From Stratiolaelaps scimitus (lineage: Eukaryota > Arthropoda > Arachnida > Mesostigmata > Laelapidae), in contig JABWDB010000002.1 in NCBI GenBank assembly GCA_019614645.1, positions 24,417,501 through 24,481,500 of the forward strand: DNA of 64,000 nt. The letters run 5' to 3'. The notes below the pieces were generated by a model. It was not told where the DNA came from, searched no databases, and saw nothing but the letters and a program-made list of their open reading frames with translations. A program made the translations under genes and the position numbers. Below are positions 23,589 through 33,401 of the stretch, one piece after another. Numbering within the stretch: position 1 is the first letter of the stretch; every line of letters begins with the position of its first letter.

Positions 23589-24770
23589 CTGCGCTCTTAA
23601 CACCCAGTGCCACTAGCGGCGGGCCTGCCGTTCTGTCTGCGTGAACCTGTAGAGGAAGCTGGGTGCTGCCATAACGTTGACCAGAGAAGCAAGTGGGTGC
23701 CAGCGCTGTGGTGTACCTGGTGCGTGTTGCTGGTCCGAACCCACCTGGGGGCACTGCACTTTACCTGAGATTCTACGAGCCAAAGTGGGAAAAATAAAAA
23801 AAGAACGCAGGTCCATGAACCGGTTGTACGTAGCGAGGGGGAGAGGCCTCGATTATAAGGGCTGGCTGATCTGTTTCGTCTTGTGCTGACCGGCGCTGGC
23901 AAGAAACTTGTGCCGGCGAAATAGGCGGCGATGGTGGCGAAAGCTTTGCTGTGGGCTATTGGTAGAAGCGTAAAGCGACGACACAACCAAGAGGACGTGA
24001 AGTGCTGGCCGACCTGAAGCGCACTGAGTGCAGGCCACGGTAACGTGCGACATACTTGAAAGGGAATCTCTGATCGCACTGGCTGCGGCGGCAGCAGCAG
24101 CAGCAGCCTCAGCCGCGGAGCACATTCGGACGCCGTAGTGCTTCGAAACGCAGTCTGCAGGCTCGTCAGACCCTTACACCAGATGATCGTCGCTCGCTTT
24201 CCATAACAACCACGACCCACTCACTTCGACGATGATGTAATGGTGACGGCAATATCGCGCACAAGGAAGATCCAGAGTTGGATGACAAGATGCTGCTGCT
24301 GCTGCTACTGATGATGATGATGGTAATTTCGGATTCGTCGTTGCTTTCATTCATGTCCCATGATCCGCTGTGGTGGCCGTCGTTGTCATCGTTAACAGTC
24401 TTGCCATGTTCGGCTCGCGTCCTGTACGATCTGGGAGGGGGGACTGAACGACATGTGCTGCAGTGGTTTCAGTGTGCCTACTCTGTATTAGAGGCAAATA
24501 CGGGGGCACTTCGGGTTTGTATGAAGCTTGCGTTCTGTGGCTCACATTGGCACACAGGTAGCAGTCGTATGCAGGGGGCTATCTAGGGAACATGCCTGAC
24601 GAGAGCTCTGCTTGATGGTACGTGGTAGTACTGACATGTTGCCACCCGACCGTCTTCTCTAACCGACCGCCTTCTCCAACAGCGATTCCACTGAACGGCG
24701 AGCTTCGGGCCCGCGAACCGACGCGGGCCAACTCGAGGATCTTTTGGAGAGCTGGCTATTCCCATTCGGA

Positions 24771-25041
24771 ATGAGCGTCGCCGCTGAGCTGAGGGTCAGG
24801 ACTGGTGGTCTGGTTGTCTGCGTTAGACTCTCTGTTGCGTGCGCGGGGGTTCGTACGGATGAGGACCTGCGAAGCACGCACAGAAACGAGAACGCTGTGT
24901 GCAAGCAGTCGGGGAGCAAAAGATTGAATGCGGAACACGGGGACGAGAGGGGGAAGAAACAGAGCAGAAACAGTAGAAATAGCGAAGAGTTTCTGCCTGT
25001 ATGTGAGGATGTTCCTCGAGTGGTGTTCAGATCCGCGAGAG
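24771..25041 (+). CDS. Candidate first coding exon with hydrophobic leader
   Basis: ATG at 24771, open for 90 codons to an AG/GTGAGT donor (25041-25042). The first 26 residues include a Gly/Val/Leu-rich stretch with Cys and Ala that could be a weak signal peptide. The rest is charged (Arg, Glu, Asp, Asn, Lys), with a Ser/Arg-rich segment. Two other plus-strand frames are also open up to this donor, because the plus strand is purine-rich here. Family unknown. Confidence 0.27.
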
Positions 25042-25221
25042 GTGAGTCGGCAAAGATCAGCGACTGGGGTCGTCGGTTGGGCTGCCGGTTTTAGTTCACC
25101 ATTGCGGGAGCCGGAGTCCGCTGCACGAAACGAGTGCCGCGGGGAGTGAAGAAGAGAAAGAATCAGAAATGGAGAGGAAGGCCGGGAGAGAAAAGCGAAC
25201 CAATGTCGGGGAGGAAAGAGG

Positions 25222-25253
25222 CGAGATAGAGAGAGATAGAGAGAGAGAGAGAA
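25222..25253. repeat. GA-rich microsatellite
   Basis: GA runs with GATA interruptions within a longer purine tract; a second GA run follows at 25436-25454. Confidence 0.9.
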
Positions 25254-26611
25254 GATTCGACAGTGAGATACGAGATAAAAAGGGAGCCGAAGCAACCGTC
25301 GAGTAACGGGTGATCAGTAATTCTATCCGACGGATTCGATATGGGCTTATCTCATTGCCGCTGCTACGTAGTGTGAGCCGGGGTGGCAGTGAAATAGCTG
25401 CTTCTTTCCCGGCCACTTTTATCGTATCCATAGCCGAGAGAGAGAGAGAGAGAAAGTTGGGTTGAGCCGACGTTGTTGAGCCCCATTCACTATTCGGCCC
25501 TTCGTTATAGCCCCTCGTAGCAAAAGCAGCTCATTTCCCATTTCGAATTCGCTGTTGCTGCTCGCCAATCCTGTTGTTTGAGGGTGATGTGCGGTGTGCG
25601 AGCTTAGCACTACTATAATAGTATGACGACGAACGCACGAGCGGAGTTGGGGTACCATAGACCTATTGCTGCTGCTGCTCCGGGTGAGCAGCAGCCTGTT
25701 GTAGCTGCTAAGCCTGATGCGAGTAGTCTTTACGCTGGAGCGCCATGGCGCGCGGGTCGAATAACGATGGCGTGGGCAAACAACCGCCTAGCAAAGTGAG
25801 AGCAGAGACAGTAAGGTGCAATAGCTTTTCCAAATGATTCCTACACTTACTCTGCCTTACCCAGCGCCACCCCACCTCGATTGTCACTGTCGACTGGTCC
25901 CTCATTTCGTGGCTAGAGGATTCTCTTCATCTCTCCCTTACTCGATATCTCTGCATAGATTGTGTGTGTGTGTGTGCGTGTGTTCTGCATGTATATCTGT
26001 GAGAGAGTAGTCTCTTAGATGACATGAGAGTGCTCCCATTGTGAATCATCACACGCCGCTGGGCCATCATTGTACCAATGATGTTGCTGCATCTCAGCAG
26101 TATGCACCTTGTGCAGCGCAATCAGCGTGCCCATCATGCGCTAGGAAGACTCCGTCGCATTTCGTCTCTATCGCTCTCCTCCACTGCGCCCTTTCTTCTC
26201 ATAGGCACATTGAATAAAACGGGAATGGGCTACAGTTATACGAAGCCGCAAGGAATGCTACGCAGCAAAAGCGGCAAAGCAGGAATTCGGCCCTTAGCTA
26301 AGGCCACAAGGATGGATTGAGAACGAATCATATTTTAGTCTCGACGATGGCTATATATGGAGTGGGAGAACTAGGATGGAGGAACTATATGTCGGTCATT
26401 GATATCCATTTGAAGATAGAGGAGTAATAAGGGTTGGAAGCTCATTTACACATATACACTTCGCCAGGTTGCCATTTGCTCAGGAGTAGGCTCTCTGAGA
26501 CAGCATAGCTGTATGGCAAGATATGTCCCTTTCTGGAAGACTGCTGGCTGAAATAGTGCTACATTGGTTATCAACCATTAGCAACCACTAGAGTTGAAGG
26601 ATTTACGTTTT

Positions 26612-26612
26612 A

Positions 26613-26705
<93 letters not shown>
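26612..26705. repeat. TA microsatellite, longest in window
   Basis: About 45 alternating TA units with one C interruption near 26628; it lies 350 bases upstream of the branch point of the best exon. Confidence 0.95.
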
Positions 26706-26707
<2 letters not shown>

Positions 26708-27052
26708 GGCATGATTTGTAGAAAAGGAAAGAAAGGACAACATGTAAGATCTTCTCTTCAAGTCAACATTCGCTCAGTGGTGTTCGTAACGAATCGGCAT
26801 GATGGCTCAGCTATCAGTAAATAGAGCTTAGGTCGTAAGGTAGAACTAATGTTGCTCGTCTATTAGTATTAGCAGCATCATGAGATACTGCGGCTAGAGT
26901 GCGCGTGTCTATGGTCTACGCTGCATTGACATAAAACGAAGGGAATGATTGGTCTTAGCATTACCATTGGCAGTCTCCAGTCAGTTGCCCTCACTTCATT
27001 GAAATATACATCGCAGTTACTAATATGATACGTCAATTGATTACCCTTGCAG

Positions 27053-27318
27053 GTGTCCAATGAATTTATAGTGGATCTGTTGGGCGCGTCCTCGGCCTCG
27101 GAGCGGGTCTGACCGACCGAGCGCAACCGCCATGCTAGTCCGCACCCGCCAAGCAGGATCGAGCCCGAAGGGCGCCAACACCACCATGTTGGCAGACGTG
27201 TGTCGAAGACCGCATCGTCCTGTGCAGACAGCACCATCCATCATCACCATTGCCGTCATCGGCGTCTTCGTCGCAGCCTTCATCAGTCCCGTCGATTCGG
27301 AAGGAATCAAGAAACGAG
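27053..27318 (+). CDS. First coding exon of a putative secreted or peptide-precursor protein
   Basis: Best-supported exon in the window. It follows a TACTAAT-like branch point near 27019 and a pyrimidine-rich acceptor ending in AG at 27051-27052. An in-frame TAG at 27069-27071 closes the frame upstream, so translation starts inside the exon. Possible starts are ATG at 27132 or 27186 in the same frame; 27186 is preceded by ACCACC and gives the shorter N-terminus. The product has a basic N-region and then a hydrophobic stretch rich in Ile, Val, Ala and Phe, ending in small residues, as in a signal peptide. A short spacer and Lys-Lys-Arg follow, resembling a proprotein-convertase site. The exon ends one base into a codon at a strong donor (GTAAGT, 27319). 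Third codon positions are mostly C or G. I do not recognise the family. A neuropeptide, growth factor or other secreted precursor is inference. Confidence 0.6.
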
Positions 27319-28234
27319 GTAAGTACAGTGGTGTATGGGATCTTGGTGGCCACAGACAAAGGACAGCAACAAAAGGCCGCCGATTGATGACAGACCAAGA
27401 GGCGATCTACTTTGGCAACGCAGCACCAGATGCAATTTACGATAACAGCAAAATATAACTGAAAAAGAAAGACTTCGCCAATGAAAATATCTCGACAGGC
27501 TACTCCACGATGTGGGTATTACCTGCGGTGTATTGAGGCACTTTATCCGCTTTGAATAAGATTTCAAAGATGGATAGTCCTTTGAAGCACACACTTATAC
27601 GGGTATTGGAGAGCGATACCTGTACGTGCTTCATCGCTGAAACTCAGCGGTTTGTTTAATCGAGTAAGCTGCAGCAGCAGTACGAACATTTGTGGAAAAT
27701 ATGCCTGCTTATTGAGGCAAGAGATCTCAGTTGCCGCGTTGAAGGATCTCAGTTAGACTCAGAAAGGAATCGATGTAGGTGAGATTCAAATGTTTGCGCC
27801 TTCTTTCGACGTACAACGAGCTCAACCAGTCTGGCATCCCATTTGTGTCACTGGCTTGGATTCTTCGCCTCAATTACGCGTTCTCATTTTGAAGGTGACA
27901 GGCGAAATGATAAAACTCTCAATAGGGCAGTCGGTTTTACGAAAACTCTAACACCTACAATCCGTAAACAGATCCCCTTCATTCAATTCGCATAACACCA
28001 TTTCTCAACGAAGGGATTTGTCGAATGTGCTGATACTGCTGGAGAGCATCCGTTTATGAACAATTTAAGTGTCACTGCTTGGTGAATTCGACTCAACGTC
28101 CCCCACCGATTTTGATTATACGGGAAACAAAAAGTTCTCCCTCACTGAAATACATACTACAACTGTATACGTGAAAATCTAGGCTGTATTTATTGTATCA
28201 TATGTATGTTGGCGAGTACACATGTATGCACTAT

Positions 28235-28249
28235 TATATATATATATAT
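28235..28249. repeat. TA microsatellite
   Basis: Short TA run. Confidence 0.85.
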
Positions 28250-28506
28250 GTATACACTTATAATACTGCATATATCTCCATCTGCATAATACTATTCAAA
28301 CGAATACATCATATTACGCTGTTTCTGCTGTGCATGTGTGCCTATATCAAGCAGATATTTCGTTTCATCTTGTGGAACGTTCTGTTCTGCCAAAACTATA
28401 CCGGAATATGCCGAAACGTGTTCCTCATTCTTGTTGTTGCTGTTGCTGTAGTTTCCATCAGAATCATCATCATTAGGTCATAAGAGATAATGGCATAACC
28501 AGCCCA

Positions 28507-28734
28507 ATGGTGTCATTGCATAAGGGTGAGTGTTATGATGCCGACGGTAGAGGCCCACTGGTGTTACTGCTGCGGCTACTGCCCCGCCGCCACCGTAATG
28601 TTGAGGAAACACAGTCACGTATTCACGCTAAAACTCATCTCGCCATAACAGCCACCGCCGGTACCGAGTGTTGCGGCGTGCTGCTGTGGGCGCTGGTTGC
28701 CGTTGTTGTGGCTGGTGCAGCTGCAAGGCCGTGA
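28507..28734 (+). CDS. Candidate small protein with hydrophobic C-terminus
   Basis: A complete ATG-to-TGA frame of 75 codons. The N-terminal half is basic and leucine-rich. The last 20 or so residues form a Val/Ala/Leu-rich stretch ending just before the stop, which would suit a tail anchor. There is also a donor-like GTGAGT at 28526, so the first few codons could be an exon end instead. No family is recognised. It lies downstream of the signal-peptide exon on the same strand, so it could be intronic to that gene. An open frame of this length is expected by chance here. Confidence 0.15.
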   Translation: MVSLHKGECYDADGRGPLVLLLRLLPRRHRNVEETQSRIHAKTHLAITATAGTECCGVLLWALVAVVVAGAAARP

Positions 28735-28836
28735 TGTTGCAGTTCGATAGCCGTGTCAACTATCCCGTGAAAATGGATAAACAGGAATTATTCCACTGTT
28801 CTCCCTTCCCTACACCGCGTCCTGTCTTTCGTTAAA

Positions 28837-29097
28837 ATGTGCGCCCCTTACGGCGTGCTTAGTGAAAATGAAGAAACGCCCTGGTTACAGGAGCTTTTTT
28901 TGGATAGAGTCAGGCTCAACAGGCTTCTTCTCAACATGTGTCTAACTATGGAGGAGGGGTTTGCAAAACCGAGTTGGTGGCGTTTGCCATCACTACCGTT
29001 AACTCGTAGTAATAATATAACCGGAGGACTGGCAGACTACCCTAAAAGAAATATCCAACATATAAAGAGTCTATATGGAAGTAGCAGCTGTTTTATA

Positions 29098-29128
<31 letters not shown>

Positions 29129-29175
29129 TACGGCAGGTGGCAGTTCGTTTCTGTGATGGTGGTGCTGGTGATTGA
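28837..29175 (+). CDS. Candidate coding segment with internal Lys-Arg site
   Basis: A frame with ATG at 28837 that is open from about 28773 to the stop at 29173-29175. The first 85 codons have balanced composition, with acidic residues, Trp pairs and a Pro-Lys-Arg followed by an Asn-Ile start, which resembles a dibasic processing site. The last part runs through a TA repeat (29109-29128), so the true exon would have to end before it. No good donor is visible there, and the CAG/GT at about 29133-29139 lies beyond it. It follows the signal-peptide exon by 1.5 kb on the same strand, but the phase of the visible acceptors does not match a direct junction. Confidence 0.2.
29109..29128. repeat. TA microsatellite
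   Basis: Short TA run after a GT stretch. Confidence 0.9.
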
Positions 29176-29724
29176 CTGCCCTCGTCTGTCCGCTTAGTCC
29201 GTTCTCTCATTCGTGGTCCTCTCCCTTCGTGCGCCGAATCTCTTCGCGATCCCCCCCTCCCCTACATCAACCTATGTTATTTAGCTTTCGGTTGTTGCAC
29301 AAAAATTGTCGGGCTGGCGGTCGGTCGGTCGCCTCTGGTTGGCCACAGGGGCGCGGCGGGAGAGCCGGACGTGGTCCAAGGATCTACGGAGCAGCCCAAA
29401 GGGAGGATAACAAGAAAGAGAAGCAGCAGCAGAAGAAAGAACGAAGCCTCGTTCGTCTTGTTGGACGGAGATGGTGGCCGAGCAATGTGTGTGTGTGGTG
29501 GAGAAAGGGGGGCGGGTGTGCGTGGATATGTGTAGTGGAATAGCAAGAGGGGCAGGGGAACGCGAAGCAGGAGGCAAAAATCACTTCTATTTATATTTAT
29601 AAGGGCTAAGACCCTACGGCGATAAGAGTTGGTTGAGTCAACGGCTGCTTAGATGGCCTGCCGGATGGCTTGCTTGGCCAACGAAGGCAACGAAGTACGC
29701 AGGCTTGGCTATGACCGCCGTCGC

Positions 29725-29760
29725 TGGTGGTGGTGGCGGCGGCGGCGGCGGCGGCCGCGG
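29725..29760. repeat. GGT/GGC triplet repeat
   Basis: GGT units passing into GGC units; a Gly run in one plus frame. Confidence 0.9.
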
Positions 29761-30311
29761 CAGGAGCACTAGTCGTCGTCGTCGGACGGACAAGGCTCGA
29801 TGGCCTGATGCTTCCACGCTGACGAGGAGCTGTTAAACAAACAGCGTTCGCTCGCTCACACCACGCAGCAGGATCACATACGTTCTCACAACGGGAGATA
29901 CTCGGGGACGGACCGAACGAACCGGGTCAAGACGGTACGCTCGGAGACGCTACGCCAGGCCACACCAGGCCAGCTACCGGGCTAGCACGGCACGAAGGTC
30001 CACATGAGGGTAGGCAGGACAAGCAAGCTAGGCCACATAGGGAGATCTTCAACCGCCAGCCAACCGTCGCCGGTGGGGTGTTTGTTCGTTTGGTCTTCGT
30101 TTGGGGACCTGAAGGTTGCTGGCTGGGAAAGCGGGAAAAGGACCACCTCGGCACACGGTTTTCAGGAGAAGCTAGAGGAGCTTTCAGCTAAGTCCGCTGG
30201 GACCCCGACGGCAGAAGAGGAGTACACACAGGAGAAACTCTGATAGATGCGGGGACGCTCATTTCGGCTAGGCCTTCTTCGTCTCAACGCCTCATTGGGT
30301 GGGAATCAGTG

Positions 30312-30328
30312 AATATATATATATATAT
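30312..30328. repeat. TA microsatellite
   Basis: Short TA run. Confidence 0.9.
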
Positions 30329-30987
30329 CGATTTCAGGTTTGTGCCATCGGTAGTACTTCTAGTACATCAATAACAGTAGACAAAGCGAAAAAGCTTATC
30401 CGAGATGCGTTCATAGTGTAATAGCATCATTCCGTTTGCGCGGTGTTCTGCACATTCTGTGGATGCCTCCAGCGTTGTTTCCACTTGCCGCTGGATAATT
30501 GCTGTTTATTTGCACAGGTTTGCCATTGTCCGTAGTGCTGTCAGTGTATCTATTTCACTTTAGTATGCGAGCCACCAGAGCGAGCGATGAAGTCTATAAG
30601 GCCTTGCCGGTTTCTCCGACGTGCCTAGTGAGTGAGCTGGTATTTAGAGTCGAGTTTCTTTAGAACAAAGGGTCCTCATTGTGTTGAGCGGTCGGCGAAA
30701 CATCCTATAAAACATCCCGATTGTTCGACTTAATGGAAGGCGAAAGCATCCGATAACAATAATTTGTGTATGTGTGTGTGTGTGTGCACATTGACATTTA
30801 ACCTGAGCTTGGGAGATGTGTCATATATTTGGAAGTCATACATTCTGCATAAATGCGTCTATGTATTTATATACAACTGACATGTGTTCGTATATCATAC
30901 GTAGTGTGTATGCACTGCTCAGATCCACTATGGCGTGTCTCCCTTCAATGAAATCAAGACCTACGGCAAAAGCTGCTCGTGGTCTCT

Positions 30988-31013
30988 CTCTCTTTCTCTC
31001 TCTAGAAAGAGAG
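30988..31013. repeat. Inverted repeat, CT/GA hairpin
   Basis: Ten-base arms (30988-30997 and 31004-31013) pair perfectly around a six-base loop, within a CT repeat. Confidence 0.85.
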
Positions 31014-31564
31014 CGAATCTAGTCATAAATGAGTACGTACCAACCTATTTGTGTAATAAATGGGGGGAGGGGGTATGCGCTTCAGCCATCGGGAGACTAC
31101 GCCAACCAGTGTCTCCCCGGCCTATTGTTTCTGAGGTTCAGGGTGCGACCCTTGCTCTGGTAGCTACCTGCTATGTCTGCGTGATGGGCACCGACCGAAG
31201 TATATTGAGAAGCTAAGGATAGCCCTGTGTTAGACAGGCAGGTGATCATGTAGATAGGATAGATAAACCACGAGAGATGGGCAGTAGTAGTATTATAGCT
31301 GTGGTAGTAGTAGCATCTAGCCGCTTAGATCGTCCGATGTTTATCAGGGCCACCGCTTAATTAAATTGTGCTGTCGCTGCTGCTGCTGCTGTTGCTGCCA
31401 CTACCTACTCGAATACTTCTATAGCAGCATAATGTTGTTGCTGTTGTTGTCGACGACGGGCGCGTTCGCCTGCGTGGCATTATCTCAACGAGATGATCGC
31501 GCGAGTTGCTCATACGTCTACTACGGTGTAGTACACGGTGCGGGTCGGTAACCAGTGGTAGCAG

Positions 31565-31782
31565 CAGCGCGCGTCACTAGAATGCTACCGATGTCGTCGG
31601 CAGCTTTCGAAGGGCACGAACGGCTTCCGCCGCTCGAGATTGAGTTCGCTTTTCCCCGAAGCCAGTCCGATGTGCTGACCGACGATGCCAATGCAGGCGT
31701 GTGGCGATTGCTAGTGAATGGATGGGCCTTGCTGGTGTGGGACCTCTTCCGAATGAAGGAAAGTCTCGAGGAAATAGCTTAG
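31565..31782 (+). CDS. Candidate terminal exon, unknown protein
   Basis: An open frame that ends in TAG at 31780-31782 and contains an ATG at 31582. It encodes about 70 residues with an acidic middle, a Trp- and Leu-rich segment and an acidic end. If it begins after the AG at 31563-31564 it enters with two bases of a codon, which fits the single base left by the donor at 27319. It could therefore be a later exon of the secreted-precursor gene, but the acceptor lacks a pyrimidine tract. Splicing between them is inference. It may equally be a chance open frame. Confidence 0.2.
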
Positions 31783-31904
31783 GAAGAATAATGACTAGTT
31801 AAATAACAACGCATTGCAAAAGATTCATTTTTCGAATGTACAATGTAGGCAAACTCCTGATTGAGTTGCTTGTCGGTCTGAGGCTACGATTGGGGGAGGT
31901 CTTC

Positions 31905-31936
31905 TATATATATATATATCTATATATATATATATA
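31905..31936. repeat. TA microsatellite, interrupted
   Basis: TA run broken by one C. Confidence 0.9.
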
Positions 31937-32717
31937 CACATAGATAATACTTAAGCGAAATCAGATAAGCATTATTAATTGCTTATCTCCTCTTAATGGG
32001 CGCAATGTGTTTTTTTGTCTCATGGTTTAGTTGTGTAAATGTGTTGAGCTACCTTATACAGCACCAGCTCGTGTACTGTCGACAACACTACATTGACATG
32101 AACCACGTTGAACTCTGACGTGGGACGGATTTATCAGACGCCTGTCGTTATGAATACGAATCGAGAATGGTGTGTGTACTTGCGAAACTGGTATTGCCTC
32201 TATCTGATGCGATTGGCGTATTCGCATTGAGTGGTGGAAGTAATGACGCGGTACACAGACCACCCTGTAGCTGCTATCTAGTAGTCCAATGCGAATCAGC
32301 GCAATGCCAGCCATGGGAAAAGTTTAACGCTTTAGTTAGCTGCGTTGAGCAGCCAGGATGACATATGCAAATTTCAACGGAGTTGTGACAGGGGCGAGGT
32401 GTTTGCGGCCTGGCTAATATATCCCGTAAAATCTCTCCTTTCGTGCAGAGAAACTCAAGTGACTCTGGAACACACTGTTTACAAACGCGGAGAAGTTCGG
32501 CAAACTGCAGCCTGCGTTGACAACTAGTTCACCTGGGAAGTCCAACTATTTTATCTCACTGGAATACTAACATCGATTTGGCCAGAGGTTCTTCAGTACT
32601 CCTCCTTTAAAATCGTCGTTTGATTCTCATCCAAGATTCGTCGAATACTCACCTGTGGGCTAAACACGAACGACAGAAAGGATTGAGCAGTTTTGGATAC
32701 ATCGTTGTGTCTGCCGT

Positions 32718-32936
32718 CTAAATAACACTGCCGCGGAATTGGTGAGCCTCAGCTGTGTCGTCGGTTAGTGGAAAGGTGCTGGACAAGCTCGTCGGCACTG
32801 GAGCACGTGAGTCCGGAGAGTATTGGGCTGGGATGGCACTTTGCTTGGGCCTGACGCTACTGCTTGTGGTCGTTGTTGGAAGAACCCAGAACGAACGCTG
32901 CCGTTCTGCCGGTTGTCCAGACAGCAAGGTGATGTG
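32718..32936 (-). CDS. Candidate terminal exon, Ser/Thr/Pro-rich
   Basis: Read leftwards from an acceptor-like TTAATTAAAAG (AG at 32937-32938) to TAG at 32718-32720; 72 codons plus stop, phase zero. It is rich in Ser, Thr, Pro and Gln, with an acidic stretch before the end, like the disordered tail of a regulatory or cytoplasmic protein. Another minus frame (32765-33007) crosses it. The plus-strand frames there are Trp/Cys/Arg-rich, as expected for the antisense of a coding strand. No domain is recognised. Confidence 0.25.
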   Translation of the reverse strand, partial: HITLLSGQPAERQRSFWVLPTTTTSSSVRPKQSAIPAQYSPDSRAPVPTSLSSTFPLTDDTAEAHQFRGSVI

Positions 32937-33376
32937 CTTTTAATTAAACGAACGGGAGACTTACACCCGCATACACACTCACAAAGAAGAGACTCGCACA
33001 GACCCATCGCGGGATGGATGAGTGAACGTTTGCGTCAGTCTGTGCTGCTCTCACATCCACCGGGAAGAAGAAGCTAGCAAACGAGTGGGGGACTCGAGGA
33101 TTGTGAGGTTCTGGTGGGGGCAGTCCGAGAGGTTTGGAAGGGAGGCTAACGAGAAGTATGTGGCAGCTAGGCGAGAAAACAAGTGGACGGGTAAAGGATA
33201 TGAGAGTGAGACGGGACAAGACTAAAGCGAAGAAGCGAAAGAAGAAACACTTTGGCTCGGGTAGGATTCCTCCCCAGACGGATCCCCACGTCGGGCGAGT
33301 TAACATGGGAGACTATGCTGGCTGCCTGGCGCGGCCCGGACTTTGCTAACTAGGAAGCTTATACTTGGAGATAGTC

Positions 33377-33401
33377 AGAGAGAGAGAGAGAGAGAGAGAG
33401 A
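33377..33401. repeat. GA microsatellite
   Basis: About 12 GA units, read directly. Confidence 0.95.

Larger units (their letters stand above)
25042..27052. other. Purine-rich tract and TA microsatellite upstream of the secreted-protein exon
   Basis: 25120-25460 is strongly purine-rich on the plus strand, with GA runs. 25963-25981 is a GT run, and 26612-26705 is the longest TA run of the window. No exon is supported. The last part should be intron or 5' flank of the exon at 27053. Confidence 0.5.
29176..31564. other. Spacer, no supported gene
   Basis: Contains GGT/GGC triplets (29725-29760), TA (30312-30328) and GT (30772-30787) runs, a CT/GA hairpin (30988-31013) and GTA/CTG triplets near 31280-31400. 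A short frame with a Leu-rich, signal-like start at 31429-31551 comes from TTG repeats and is not called. Confidence 0.4.

Noticed and set aside
26612..26824. Plus frame reading Tyr-Ile repeats
   Set aside because: Direct translation of the TA microsatellite.
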